Below are positions 25,766 to 34,537 of a stretch of 64,000 nt of DNA, piece after piece; positions within the stretch are counted from its first letter, which is position 1; the number at the start of each line of letters is the position of its first letter. The notes beneath the pieces were generated by a model. The model searched no databases and was not told the origin of the DNA. It was given only the letters and a program-made list of their open reading frames with translations. Source of the stretch: Dyadobacter endophyticus (GTDB lineage: Bacteria > Bacteroidota > Bacteroidia > Cytophagales > Spirosomataceae); contig NZ_BMIA01000001.1 in NCBI RefSeq assembly GCF_014641595.1, positions 806,001 through 870,000 of the forward strand. The letters run 5' to 3'. The position numbers and the translations under genes are program-made.

Positions 25766-27064
25766 TCAGTTCTTTAACGATTCTTCCACCGGTTTCATGC
25801 GGCTGGTGAGGAAATGGATGATCAGCCAGGCAATAATGTAGGCTAATCCGCAGATAATGAATAGGATATTGTAACCTGCGCCGATATTTCCCGTGCCCTT
25901 GTAATAGTCCAGCAATGCGCCCACCAGCAGCGGGAAGAAGGTGGATCCAAGCGAACCGGCCATCCCTCCGATGCCTACGACGGAGCTTACTGCCCGTTTT
26001 GGGAAAATATCGGATACGATTGTGAAAATATTGGCGCTCCATGCCTGGTGGGCGGCGGTAGCGATGGCGATAATACCCACCACCGTCCATATATCCGTAG
26101 CGAATTGGGCCAGGATGATCGGCATTACGGCGAAAGCCATCACCAGCAATGTCGTTTTACGTGCTCTGAGAGGTGTCCAGCCTTTCTTGATCAGGTAGGA
26201 TGACAAATACCCTCCGCCGATGCTGCCAAACGTCGTAGCGGTGTAAACGATCGCCAGATGCAGACTAGGTTTCTTCAAATCCAATGCGAATGTGGTCGCA
26301 AAATAGGAGGGTAGCCAGAAGAGGAAAAACCACCACACGGGGTCTGTCAGAAATTTACCTACAATAAAAACCCAGGTCTGAGGCAATGTAACGAGCTTGG
26401 TCCAGTGAATGGGCTGCTGGTGCTCGCCGTCGCCGGCTTCGTTGTCGCTGTGGATGAACGCATATTCTTCGGCCTGAACCTTTTTGTGGCGCGACGGGAT
26501 TTCGTACATCAACCACCAGAATATCAGCCAGATAAAGCCAAGCGCACCGGTGATCAGGAACGCACCTTGCCAGCTGTAAGTGGCTAACAGCCAGGGAACC
26601 AGAATGGGTGCGGCTACGGCACCGATACTTGTTCCTGAGTTGAAGATACCGGTCGCCAGCGCGCGTTCGCGTTTTGGGAACCATTCGGCCGTCGCTTTTA
26701 CCGCCGCAGGGAAGTTGCCCGCTTCGCCCAGCCCCAGAATCGCACGGACGGCACCAAAGCCGAAGGTGCTTTTTACAAATGCGTGCGCAACGGCCGCCAC
26801 GCTCCATATAATGATAGAGACGGCATAACCGAGTTTCGAGCCGATCTTATCGATGATATTTCCAAATACAATATAACCTGCCGCATAACAGCCCGCAAAC
26901 ACCATGACGATGTTGGCATAGTCGGTTTCTGTCCAGTTGAATTCTGTTTCGAGGGTCGGTTTTAGTAATCCAAGAATTTGTCTGTCGATGTAGTTGATGG
27001 TAGTTGCAAAGAAGAGTAACGCGCAAATAACCCAGCGATAATTGCCAATATTGGTTTGTTTCAT
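25766..27064 (-). CDS. MFS transporter, anion:cation symporter (hexuronate-type) family
   Basis: A 432-residue membrane protein with about twelve hydrophobic helices and the MFS signature regions of the ACS family: NYIDRQILGLLKPTLE at the N-terminus and a central loop ahead of WVFIVGKFLTDPVWWFFLFW. The closest well-known relatives take up hexuronates or related organic anions (ExuT type). It is the first gene of a two-gene unit with the heme-binding dehydrogenase, so substrate uptake linked to sugar acid metabolism is a reasonable inference. Confidence 0.85.
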   Translation of the reverse strand: MKQTNIGNYRWVICALLFFATTINYIDRQILGLLKPTLETEFNWTETDYANIVMVFAGCYAAGYIVFGNIIDKIGSKLGYAVSIIIWSVAAVAHAFVKSTFGFGAVRAILGLGEAGNFPAAVKATAEWFPKRERALATGIFNSGTSIGAVAAPILVPWLLATYSWQGAFLITGALGFIWLIFWWLMYEIPSRHKKVQAEEYAFIHSDNEAGDGEHQQPIHWTKLVTLPQTWVFIVGKFLTDPVWWFFLFWLPSYFATTFALDLKKPSLHLAIVYTATTFGSIGGGYLSSYLIKKGWTPLRARKTTLLVMAFAVMPIILAQFATDIWTVVGIIAIATAAHQAWSANIFTIVSDIFPKRAVSSVVGIGGMAGSLGSTFFPLLVGALLDYYKGTGNIGAGYNILFIICGLAYIIAWLIIHFLTSRMKPVEESLKN

Positions 27065-27184
27065 GGTGGGGAATAACTGATTTCTTGGATTCAGGAATTA
27101 ATGAAAATACGTCTGTCTTGGGGATAAGACGGCATTTTAGCCATTCTACCCCTTAATGTATTTGCAAAAGACTTTAACAAAAGG

Positions 27185-27211
27185 AATCCCGCACCAGGAT
27201 GGCGCGGGATT
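27185..27211 (-). terminator. Candidate terminator downstream of surE
   Basis: AATCCCGC (27185-27192) pairs with GCGGGATT (27204-27211); read on the minus strand, the stem is followed by CCTTTTG. It lies about 80 bases past the surE stop. The T tract is short, so efficiency is uncertain. Confidence 0.5.
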
Positions 27212-27292
27212 GGGGCATTATAATAGGGAACGTCTCGTAAATAGTTTAACATAACAAACCACGCTAAAAAGTCTCGGCGCAGCGGAACCTAC

Positions 27293-28027
27293 TTATGTAA
27301 TCGGATACGCCAGCTGCGCCTTGATCAGCTCAGCTTCGTTGGTCAGGTCAAGGCGAAGCGGTGTAATGGAAACGAAATGGTTTTCAATGGCCCAGCGGTC
27401 GGTGCCTTCCTCGGCGGGTTCCAACGGCACGACGGTGAACCAGTAATGCTTGCGGCCCATGGGGTCGAGGGCGGGGACGATGTTGTTGTCATAAAGCCGC
27501 ACCGATTGGCGAGTCCAGCGCACGCCTTTGGGGTCGTGCGGGAAATTGACATTCACCAGGTTTAAATGTGGGTTTTTAAATAAAAGGTCCAATGCCTTTT
27601 CTACAAACGGGTCGAGCGCGTCAAAATCAGGTTCGATGTCGGTGGGCGTGCTTAACGCAATGCCTTTGATTCCGAACAGTACTGCCTGCTTAGCTGCGGC
27701 GAGTGTGCCCGAATGCCACATCGCATTCCCCAGGTTCGGCCCCAGGTTGATCCCCGAAAGTACCACGTCGGGTTTATCCCAGAGGTGTTGCCCCAATGCC
27801 ACGCAATCTGCCGGTGTGCCATTCACACGGTAGGCATCGATGCCCGCAAAGTCAATAGGAGATTTTTTGTAGGAAAGTGGTCTGGATGCCGTAATCGCGT
27901 GGCCCATAGAGGATTGCTCCACATCGGGGGCCACAATTTTTACTTCTCCGAACCGTGAAGCGATTTTGGCAAGCGCCGCAAGGCCCGGGCTGTATATTCC
28001 GTCGTCGTTCGTTACCAGGATTTTCAT
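27293..28027 (-). CDS. surE: 5'-nucleotidase SurE
   Basis: A 244-residue SurE phosphatase; start set at ATG 28027 (MKILVTNDDGIYSPG), discarding 26 upstream in-frame residues. Metal-site residues are visible: the NDDG motif, Ser in DVEQSSMGHAIT and Asn in GINLGPNLGNAMWHSGT. SurE dephosphorylates nucleoside 5'- and 3'-monophosphates and short polyphosphate, with a link to stationary-phase survival in enterics. It is divergent from the lipid kinase gene. Confidence 0.95.
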   Translation of the reverse strand: MKILVTNDDGIYSPGLAALAKIASRFGEVKIVAPDVEQSSMGHAITASRPLSYKKSPIDFAGIDAYRVNGTPADCVALGQHLWDKPDVVLSGINLGPNLGNAMWHSGTLAAAKQAVLFGIKGIALSTPTDIEPDFDALDPFVEKALDLLFKNPHLNLVNVNFPHDPKGVRWTRQSVRLYDNNIVPALDPMGRKHYWFTVVPLEPAEEGTDRWAIENHFVSITPLRLDLTNEAELIKAQLAYPIT

Positions 28028-28111
28028 AACGTATAGCGTTTTCAGGTGATTATTAATAAAATTATGCCTGGTATGTTTTTTATGAAATCGAGGTGTGCTA
28101 CACATCCTGAT

Positions 28112-29014
28112 ATGAAAAAAACGACCCTTTTACACAACCCGACAGCCGGAGACAACGAATTTTCCAAAAAGGAACTGGTCAAACTCATCACGAAAGAAGG
28201 TTTCGAATGCGCCTATGCGTCTGTGAAGGAGGAAGGCTGGGATAACTTCGATAACGAGACCGATTTCCTGATCATAGCAGGCGGTGACGGCACCGTCCGG
28301 CGCGCTGCAAAAGCGCTGATGAGGCGAAAGCGGCTCGATAAGCAATTCCCGCTGGCTTTGCTGCCACACGGAACGGCCAACAACATCGCGACCGCATTGC
28401 AGATTGAAGGGCACCCGAAGGACATAGCGCCGCATTGGCACCATTACCGGCTGCAACCGTTCGATCTCGGCCGTGTACACGGTGTGAGCGATGACCTTTT
28501 CTTCCTGGAAGCATTCGGTTACGGCATTTTTCCGCGCCTGATGAAGGTAATGGGCAAAATCGAGAACGATATCGGCGAGACGGCCGAGGAAAAACTGAAA
28601 GCCGCCCGGGCGGTGCTGCTCGAAATTGTGCAAACTTATGAAGCCAGGCCCTGCACCATCGTTGCCGACGGCGTGGAGCATTCGGGTAACTATATTATGG
28701 TCGAGATCATGAATATTCGGTCAATAGGCCCTAATCTGGTGCTGGCGGGCAAAGCCGACCCCGGCGACGGCATGCTCGATGTGGTAATGGTCTCGGAAGA
28801 AAGCCGCAACAAATTCGAATCCTTCCTGGTCAGCCGCATCAATCATGAAGACAAGGAATTTAGTTTTTCGACCATCCGTGCCAGGAATGTGAAGGTATTT
28901 TGGGACGGAAAGGACGTCCACGCTGACGACGAGCGGCTGAAAATAGAAAAGCCCGTCGAGGTAGAGATCGAAATACTGCCTGATATGCTTCAATTTATGG
29001 TTACCGAACGCTGA
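28112..29014 (+). CDS. Diacylglycerol kinase-family lipid kinase
   Basis: A 300-residue protein with the DAGK catalytic motif: LLHNPTAGDNEFSKKEL near the N-terminus, IIAGGDGTVRRAAKALM (GGDGT ATP loop) and LPHGTANNIATAL. The C-terminal beta-rich domain ends in FMVTER. Members phosphorylate diacylglycerol or related lipids, and some act on sphingolipids or undecaprenol. I placed the start at ATG 28112 because the 22 upstream residues look unlike the family. It is divergent from surE across 84 bases. Confidence 0.87.
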   Translation: MKKTTLLHNPTAGDNEFSKKELVKLITKEGFECAYASVKEEGWDNFDNETDFLIIAGGDGTVRRAAKALMRRKRLDKQFPLALLPHGTANNIATALQIEGHPKDIAPHWHHYRLQPFDLGRVHGVSDDLFFLEAFGYGIFPRLMKVMGKIENDIGETAEEKLKAARAVLLEIVQTYEARPCTIVADGVEHSGNYIMVEIMNIRSIGPNLVLAGKADPGDGMLDVVMVSEESRNKFESFLVSRINHEDKEFSFSTIRARNVKVFWDGKDVHADDERLKIEKPVEVEIEILPDMLQFMVTER

Positions 29015-29124
29015 CTTGATAACTTTTAGTTATAGCGGATAACCTATTGTGATTGGCACCTGATGTGAATGACGACTACCTTTGAGCTATCAAAATGTTC
29101 CAAGATTCTCATTCACATTACGTT

Positions 29125-30129
29125 ATGATTCGCACAGACATTTGCATTATCGGTGCCGGGCCGGTTGGACTTTTCGCCGTTTTCGAGGCAGGACTGCTAA
29201 AAATGCGTTGCCACCTCATCGATGCCCTGCCGGTGGTAGGCGGGCAGCTTGCCGAAATTTATCCTCAAAAACCGATTTACGATATTCCCGGTGCGCCGGC
29301 CATTATCGCGGAAGACCTGGTGAATAATCTCATGAAGCAGATCGAGGAGTTCAAGCCTGGCTTTACATTGGGTGAAAGAGTAGAAGCGCTCGAAAAGCAG
29401 GACGATGGCAGCTACATCGTCCGTACCAACGAAGGTACCGACGTGCATTGCCAGGTAGTGGTGATCGCCGCGGGGCTTGGCAGCTTCGAGCCCCGCAAAC
29501 CTGCCGTGGAGCAGCTGGAATATTTCGAAGGGAAAGGGGTGCATTATATGGTGAAGAAACCGGAGCAGTTCCGGGGACGGAATGTGGTGCTGGCAGGCGG
29601 TGGCGATTCCGCGCTCGACTGGACGATCTTCCTGGCCGATATCGCTTCCCGTGTTACGCTCGTGCACAGGGGGGATACTTTCCGAGGTGCGCCCGACTCG
29701 GCCGAAAAAGTCTACGAATTGGCTGGAAAGGGTAAAATTGACCTTATTCTGCAAGCGCAAGTGAATAAGCTGGGAGGAAACGGCGTACTTAAAGAAGTGT
29801 CGATTTTGGGAAATGACAAGTCTGTCACCACCATTCCTACCGATGATTTTATTCCGCTTTTTGGCCTCAGTCCCAAACTCGGCCCCATTGCCGACTGGAA
29901 GCTGGGCGTGGAAAAGTCGGCAGTCGTGGTCGACACCTTCGATTACGCCACCAACGTCGAACGGATCTACGCCATCGGCGACATCAACACTTATCCGGGT
30001 AAGCTGAAACTGATTTTATGCGGTTTTCATGAGGCGGCCATTATGATGCACAGCGCATTCAAGTACGTTTATCCCGATCAGAAATTAAGTTTCAAGTACA
30101 CCACAGTTAACGGTGTTAATCCATTTTAG
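29125..30129 (+). CDS. Ferredoxin--NADP+ reductase, thioredoxin-reductase-like type
   Basis: A 334-residue flavoprotein. FAD-binding IIGAGPVGLFAVF and QKPIYDIPGAP are followed by an NAD(P)-binding GGGDSALDW and the FAD motif YAIGDINTYPGKLKLI. There is no CxxC redox pair, which separates it from thioredoxin reductase and fits the TrxR-like ferredoxin-NADP+ reductases of Bacillus/Chlorobium type. It should transfer electrons between NADPH and a ferredoxin. The start chosen is ATG 29125; an upstream ATG at 29095 adds ten residues. The 2Fe-2S ferredoxin gene follows after 2 bases, the likely partner. Confidence 0.9.
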   Translation: MIRTDICIIGAGPVGLFAVFEAGLLKMRCHLIDALPVVGGQLAEIYPQKPIYDIPGAPAIIAEDLVNNLMKQIEEFKPGFTLGERVEALEKQDDGSYIVRTNEGTDVHCQVVVIAAGLGSFEPRKPAVEQLEYFEGKGVHYMVKKPEQFRGRNVVLAGGGDSALDWTIFLADIASRVTLVHRGDTFRGAPDSAEKVYELAGKGKIDLILQAQVNKLGGNGVLKEVSILGNDKSVTTIPTDDFIPLFGLSPKLGPIADWKLGVEKSAVVVDTFDYATNVERIYAIGDINTYPGKLKLILCGFHEAAIMMHSAFKYVYPDQKLSFKYTTVNGVNPF

Positions 30130-30131
30130 TC

Positions 30132-30455
30132 ATGATCAATATATTCATAGAGAGTGATTTAGGTGAACGTCAGGCGCTTGAAGTACCTACCGACATGGGC
30201 TTCAATCTGATGGAGATCCTCAAAGCATACGAATACGATATCCAGGCAACCTGCGGCGGAATGGCACTCTGCGCGACCTGCCACATTGAAGTCCTCGAAG
30301 GCAAGGAAAACCTGCCGGAATCCAACGATCAGGAACTCGACACGCTCGACGCATTGCCCAATTCGGACAGTAACAGCAGGCTATCCTGCCAGCTCCGGCC
30401 GTCAGATGAAATGGATGGGCTGGTGATCCGCCTCAAAGCATTGCAGGAAGTTTGA
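30132..30455 (+). CDS. 2Fe-2S ferredoxin (adrenodoxin type)
   Basis: A 107-residue ferredoxin whose cluster ligands are visible as CGGMALCATCHIEV plus the distal Cys in LSCQLR, the adrenodoxin-type Cx5Cx2C...C pattern. The segment GFNLMEILKAYEYDIQATCG is typical. It is coupled to the ferredoxin reductase gene, so the two likely form one NADPH-to-ferredoxin electron-transfer module. The final electron acceptor is unknown. Confidence 0.92.
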   Translation: MINIFIESDLGERQALEVPTDMGFNLMEILKAYEYDIQATCGGMALCATCHIEVLEGKENLPESNDQELDTLDALPNSDSNSRLSCQLRPSDEMDGLVIRLKALQEV

Positions 30456-30490
30456 AATAAGGTTATTAGAATTTTGGAATAATAGTACAT

Positions 30491-30522
30491 AAACCCCCGG
30501 TGATCATACAGCGGGGGTTTTT
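30491..30522 (+). terminator. Rho-independent terminator after the ferredoxin
   Basis: AAACCCCCG (30491-30499) pairs with CGGGGGTTT (30512-30520), followed by a T tract to 30522. It sits between convergent genes (the SGNH hydrolase gene ends at 30529) and may work in both directions. Confidence 0.85.
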
Positions 30523-30528
30523 AGTTTA

Positions 30529-31221
30529 TCAAAAAAGCTGTTTTACCTGTGGAAGGGCTTCGTTGACCCACAAACGGTACATCTTGCCAGAGAAATGCAG
30601 CTGGTCGCCGGCAATCATCGAGGGGTTGTTCAACGCTTTCCGTGAGATGTCGGTAATGTCGATAAAAGTGATTTTGAGCTTACTACATTCGTCTTTTGCG
30701 ATCGCATTGAAATCGTTTATTTCTGCGGCAATATGCTCACGGTTGCCTTCGCCCATGGCTGTAACGCCCCAATCGGGGATTGACAGGACAAATACATTTC
30801 CCGCGTCGTTGCCAGCATAGGCAATCGATTTCAAAAGCAGCTGGCGAAATTCGATGCGGTATTCCTCCTTGTTTCTGCCCTGGTACTGGTTGTTGACACC
30901 AATCAGGAGCGACACCAGGTCGTAGGTTTGCGCTGGCGGGCTTTCTTCGAGCGCATCGAGCAAGTTGCGCGTCGTCCAGCCCGTTCTGGCGATAATTTGC
31001 GGCGTAGCGACGGGTTTTCCGTTTCTTTTCAGTTCCTCCGCCAGTATTACAGGCCAGCGTTCGTCGGTAGAGACGCTCTGCCCGATGGTGTATGAGTCAC
31101 CCAGGGCCAGGTATTGCGGCCTGACACTTTCCTCAGACCCGGCGGGTACCGACGGGACGGGGCTTTCGTTGCCGCCGCACGCCAATGTGCATAGTATGAT
31201 CAGAATTTGATACAGTTTCAT
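30529..31221 (-). CDS. SGNH/GDSL hydrolase lipoprotein
   Basis: A 230-residue esterase/lipase-fold protein with a lipoprotein signal (MKLYQILIILCTLACGG, acylation Cys15). The SGNH blocks are visible: block I ALGDSYTIGQS (nucleophile Ser in GDSYT), block III LIGVNNQ and block V GDQLHFSGK (Asp/His). It should hydrolyse acyl or acetyl esters at the cell envelope; polysaccharide or peptidoglycan deacetylation is possible. It ends 7 bases from the ferredoxin terminator, convergent. Confidence 0.87.
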   Translation of the reverse strand: MKLYQILIILCTLACGGNESPVPSVPAGSEESVRPQYLALGDSYTIGQSVSTDERWPVILAEELKRNGKPVATPQIIARTGWTTRNLLDALEESPPAQTYDLVSLLIGVNNQYQGRNKEEYRIEFRQLLLKSIAYAGNDAGNVFVLSIPDWGVTAMGEGNREHIAAEINDFNAIAKDECSKLKITFIDITDISRKALNNPSMIAGDQLHFSGKMYRLWVNEALPQVKQLF

Positions 31222-31314
31222 GCCTCATATACTTGTTTCCTGGCTGTTTGGATTAAACTAAAGAAAATATCGGACCTGGAAAGCTGTATTTTTTTCTATA
31301 AACATATTCGGGGC

Positions 31315-32148
31315 CTATGCCATCACTGCAATCAAGTTTAATGTAACGCCTGCAAGTTCTTTATTTCCAGTTAAATGTGCCATGGCTAGTGCTTCATCCG
31401 GTTTAATGGCTTTGGTGAAAAGTTTCCAGGCCGTATCGGCATCGAGAGTTACGGAAGCTGCGGTTTCGCCTTCTTCCGTATCAGTGATGAGCCAGCCGTC
31501 TGCCGCTCTTACCAGAAACCATTCAAAAACTTCGTCGAGCTTGATTGCAATGCGTACGGCCGTGCCTATGGGCGCCTGGGTATGCCTATACGTATGTGGG
31601 AGCCCGCGAAGAAAGGTTTCGATCAGCGGGCGAAATAGCCGGGGTGTCATAATGTCCCGTTGAATATCGGGCTTATCCACGGCTTCGCGGATTTGCTGCT
31701 GATGATGCCATTTTTCGGTGTATTCGCGGGCGATATGAAACCAGTTTTTGGAAGTGGCCTCGCCGGCCCAGGAAACGGAGAAAATGGCATCTGCTTCGAG
31801 GTCTTGCCGCCGCATTATCTCCGAGTATTGCTTGCCCGTGCTTTCGAGAAGTTCGGTAAGCAGGGCGGGACTCATTCGTTTTGAGGCCTTTACCCAGTCT
31901 CCGTTCAACTGGTTTAAATACGCTACCAGATCGTCGTAACTGTTTATCTCCCGGTCGGGTGCAGTGAAATAGCCGTCACGATACATGGAAATGACGCGGA
32001 TATTGCCATCCAGCAAATGCGCCGCCACGTCGCGGACTTTCCAGAGCCGTGCTACCGTCGGCTTTTCCCACTCTTCGGGTGCGAGTGATTTGAGCAAAGT
32101 AATGAGGCATTCGTCGAGCTCGGGGAAGAGGTGAGTGGTGTGAATCAT
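31315..32148 (-). CDS. Maleylpyruvate-isomerase-type (MDMPI/DinB-fold) protein
   Basis: A 277-residue protein with an N-terminal four-helix DinB/MDMPI fold: RLWKVRDVAAHLLDGNI supplies the first metal-ligand His, and HIAREYTEKWHHQQQIREA supplies the HxxxE...H pattern. The C-terminal part (from about 190) resembles the SCP2-like domain often fused to it. Actinobacterial relatives are mycothiol-dependent isomerases. Bacteroidota lack mycothiol, so the thiol partner and substrate are unclear here. It is divergent from the Anbu gene. Confidence 0.7.
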   Translation of the reverse strand: MIHTTHLFPELDECLITLLKSLAPEEWEKPTVARLWKVRDVAAHLLDGNIRVISMYRDGYFTAPDREINSYDDLVAYLNQLNGDWVKASKRMSPALLTELLESTGKQYSEIMRRQDLEADAIFSVSWAGEATSKNWFHIAREYTEKWHHQQQIREAVDKPDIQRDIMTPRLFRPLIETFLRGLPHTYRHTQAPIGTAVRIAIKLDEVFEWFLVRAADGWLITDTEEGETAASVTLDADTAWKLFTKAIKPDEALAMAHLTGNKELAGVTLNLIAVMA

Positions 32149-32223
32149 GGCGGCGGTGTGGATTTGTTTGTCCTAAATATCGTTGAAAAAGCGATTTATC
32201 GTGATGTTCAGGCTGCGATTTGG

Positions 32224-32231
32224 TACTTTTG
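32224..32231 (+). promoter_or_regulatory. Bacteroidota -7 box candidate upstream of the Anbu gene
   Basis: TACTTTTG at 32224-32231 fits the TAnnTTTG consensus and lies 77 bases ahead of the Anbu ATG. No clear -33 TTTG-like box is seen at 19-21 bases. Confidence 0.35.
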
Positions 32232-32307
32232 GGGCTTGTTTAAGTAATTGTAGTCAAGCCCTGCGCGCCCTAATGGCCGTACCCAGGCTGATAAAAAGAT
32301 TGAGAAA

Positions 32308-33036
32308 ATGACTTATTGTTTAGGAATAAAAGTGAAAGAAGGCCTTGTTGCCCTGGCCGACACACGGATTACGGCAGGCACCAATACAACGACAAAAAAG
32401 AAGATGTATGTAACCCAGCAAGACAACTATTCGATGTTCATTATGACCAGCGGATTGAGGTCTGTGCGCGACAAAGCGGTACATTACTTTGAAGAACTGA
32501 TCAATGAAGGCGTCGTTTATAATAAGCTTTATAAGGCGGTAAACGCATTTGGCGAGCAGATTAAGCGTGTAGCCGAGGAAGACAAGGCAAGCCTTGAAAG
32601 GGCTGGCCTCAAATTTAACCTCAACACCATCGTGGGCGGCCAGCTCAAAGACGATAAGGACCATAAGCTATTCCTGCTTTACTCGGAAGGCAATTGGGTG
32701 GAGCTCGATGAAGGCTCTCCCTACGTGATCATAGGCAACTCCGGCCAGGGAAAAGCCATATTGAACCGGGTATTAAATGAAAATTCGACGATGAAACAGG
32801 CGCTTAAAGCGGGATTCCTTTCATTCGATTCCACGCGCGTAAGTAATAATGATGTTGATTTCCCGATTGACGTGGTATTGTACAAAAAGGACAGCTTCGC
32901 CATCGCCGAACATCGCTATGAGCAGAAGGACATGGAAGAGATATCGAGGATTTGGGCCGAAAAACTAAAACAAGCGCTCGACGACATCCCCGAGGAATGG
33001 ATGGATACTACTTTTAGCAAGATGGCCAAGGATTAA
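32308..33036 (+). CDS. Anbu-type proteasome-like Ntn hydrolase
   Basis: A 242-residue protein of the predicted proteasome-type protease family (Anbu, ancestral beta subunit). It begins MTYCLGIKV, so removal of Met would expose Thr as the presumed catalytic nucleophile, and continues with VALADTRITAG, a core beta-type strand-loop. Beta subunits of this fold assemble into rings and cleave peptides. In many bacteria Anbu is encoded beside alpha-E, ATP-grasp and transglutaminase-like genes, but none are adjacent here. A large hairpin follows the stop codon. Confidence 0.87.
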   Translation: MTYCLGIKVKEGLVALADTRITAGTNTTTKKKMYVTQQDNYSMFIMTSGLRSVRDKAVHYFEELINEGVVYNKLYKAVNAFGEQIKRVAEEDKASLERAGLKFNLNTIVGGQLKDDKDHKLFLLYSEGNWVELDEGSPYVIIGNSGQGKAILNRVLNENSTMKQALKAGFLSFDSTRVSNNDVDFPIDVVLYKKDSFAIAEHRYEQKDMEEISRIWAEKLKQALDDIPEEWMDTTFSKMAKD

Positions 33037-33071
33037 GCCTTGGACTCTGGGCAGAGATGCTGGAGCGCTGG

Positions 33072-33111
33072 CGTCCCCCAACCCGAGGCCTAAGCCTTGG
33101 GTTGGGGGACG
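33072..33111. terminator. Strong perfect hairpin between the Anbu and M28 genes
   Basis: CGTCCCCCAACCC (33072-33084) pairs perfectly with GGGTTGGGGGACG (33099-33111), 13 bp. The inner sequence GAGGC / GCCTT pairs further apart from one mismatch, giving a stem of about 18 bp. There is no T tract on either strand. It lies between convergent genes (33036 and 33118) and probably ends transcription from both sides or protects transcript ends. Confidence 0.65.
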
Positions 33112-33117
33112 TATCAT

Positions 33118-34500
33118 CTAGAGTCCATACTTGTCGATCAGGTACAGCATTGAAGCCATAGCCGCCGCGCCGAGTTCCAGCTCCCGCTTGCTTACGGTCT
33201 CAAACTTGTCGTTGGCAGCATGGTGATAATCAAAATAGCGCTGCGTATCGGGCATAAGCCCCAACAAGACTGTACCCTGCTGCGCCAGCGGGCCAATATC
33301 CGCCCCACCGCCGCCTGGGCCCAGCTCATGAATGCCATAAGCAGCAAAAAGCCTCGTCCACAGCTGTATTTTCGCCTTTTGTGCAGGCGTACCCACGATC
33401 CCGAACCCGCGAGGCGAAAACCCCCCATGATCAGACTCGATCGCCGCAATATGCGTTTCTCGTTTGGATTTAGCCGAATCCGCATAAGTGACACCACCTC
33501 TCATGCCATTCTCCTCGTTCATAAACATAACCGCTCGTAACGTGTTGTTGGGTTGATAACTCAATGTTTTCAAAATACGGACGGCCTCGATGGATTGCAC
33601 GCAGCCAGAACCATCGTCGTGCGCGCCCTGGGCAAAATCCCACGAATCGAGGTGACCGCCTACGGCGATGAATTTGTCGGCATTTGTTTGTCCCTTTAAT
33701 TCCCCGATTACATTGTGGGAAGCAGCATCGGGAAGTGTTTCACAATATTGTTCGAAGTAGAATTCTGTATCGGGATTTTCTTTTATAGTTTTGCTAAGCA
33801 GTTCTGCGCCATTGGTACTGATGGCCGCTGCGGGGATCATGGGCGCGCCGCTCGCATAGCGCATGCTGCCCGTGTGCGGGAAATCGTCGAGGCGGGTCGT
33901 CATGGATCGGGTAATAGAACCAATCGCCCCCAGCTTGGCTGCTTCACTGGCCCCTGCTGCGCGCTGTTCTACCGCACCCGCGTAGGCTTCGAATGTATTG
34001 ATTTTTGTCGGATCCATCGGGCGGTTGAAGAATACGATTTTGCCTTTTACCTTGTCGCTACCCAGGTCGCGAAGCTGCTGGAAGCTCCTGACTTCTATTA
34101 TTTTCCCTTTTACACCGCCTTTCGGTGTGGCGACCGAGCCGCCCAGGGCTGCAATGGGTACCTCTGTTTTTTGTTTGCCGTTGATGAGCTGCGCCTTTTC
34201 CTTCGCACCGCGTACCCAATGCGGTACCAGCACATTTTGCAGAAACACATTGTCAAAATGCGCTCCTTCCATCGCTGATTTGGTATAAACGACAGCCTTG
34301 GCTGCCCCTTCCGAGCCGCTCAGCCTCGGGCCCACCTGCTGGGTAAGGTGCCTAAGCCATTCATAGGCCTTGCCTTCGGCGAGCGCCGTGTCGTAAATTT
34401 TACGGATGAAGACGGAGTCGGTCTGGAAGTCGGTTTGGGCCGAAACAGGCAGCGCTATCCCTGTGATTGAAAGGGATAGCGCTGTTATAAGTTTTTTCAT
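33118..34500 (-). CDS. M28-family (carboxypeptidase Q-like) exported metallopeptidase
   Basis: A 460-residue exported peptidase with a signal peptide (about 1-21, ending PVSAQ). The M28 zinc-binding pattern is visible: GGHLDSWD, AHDDGSG, MNEENGMRGG (Glu pair), ESDHGGF and, near the end, YHHAANDKFETV. A PA-like insertion region lies at about 120-230. It should cleave N- or C-terminal residues from peptides in the periplasm. It converges with the Anbu gene and is followed downstream by the strong hairpin. Confidence 0.9.
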   Translation of the reverse strand: MKKLITALSLSITGIALPVSAQTDFQTDSVFIRKIYDTALAEGKAYEWLRHLTQQVGPRLSGSEGAAKAVVYTKSAMEGAHFDNVFLQNVLVPHWVRGAKEKAQLINGKQKTEVPIAALGGSVATPKGGVKGKIIEVRSFQQLRDLGSDKVKGKIVFFNRPMDPTKINTFEAYAGAVEQRAAGASEAAKLGAIGSITRSMTTRLDDFPHTGSMRYASGAPMIPAAAISTNGAELLSKTIKENPDTEFYFEQYCETLPDAASHNVIGELKGQTNADKFIAVGGHLDSWDFAQGAHDDGSGCVQSIEAVRILKTLSYQPNNTLRAVMFMNEENGMRGGVTYADSAKSKRETHIAAIESDHGGFSPRGFGIVGTPAQKAKIQLWTRLFAAYGIHELGPGGGGADIGPLAQQGTVLLGLMPDTQRYFDYHHAANDKFETVSKRELELGAAAMASMLYLIDKYGL

Positions 34501-34537
34501 GTGATGATAGGAGTTAAATGTAACGACGGCTAATATA

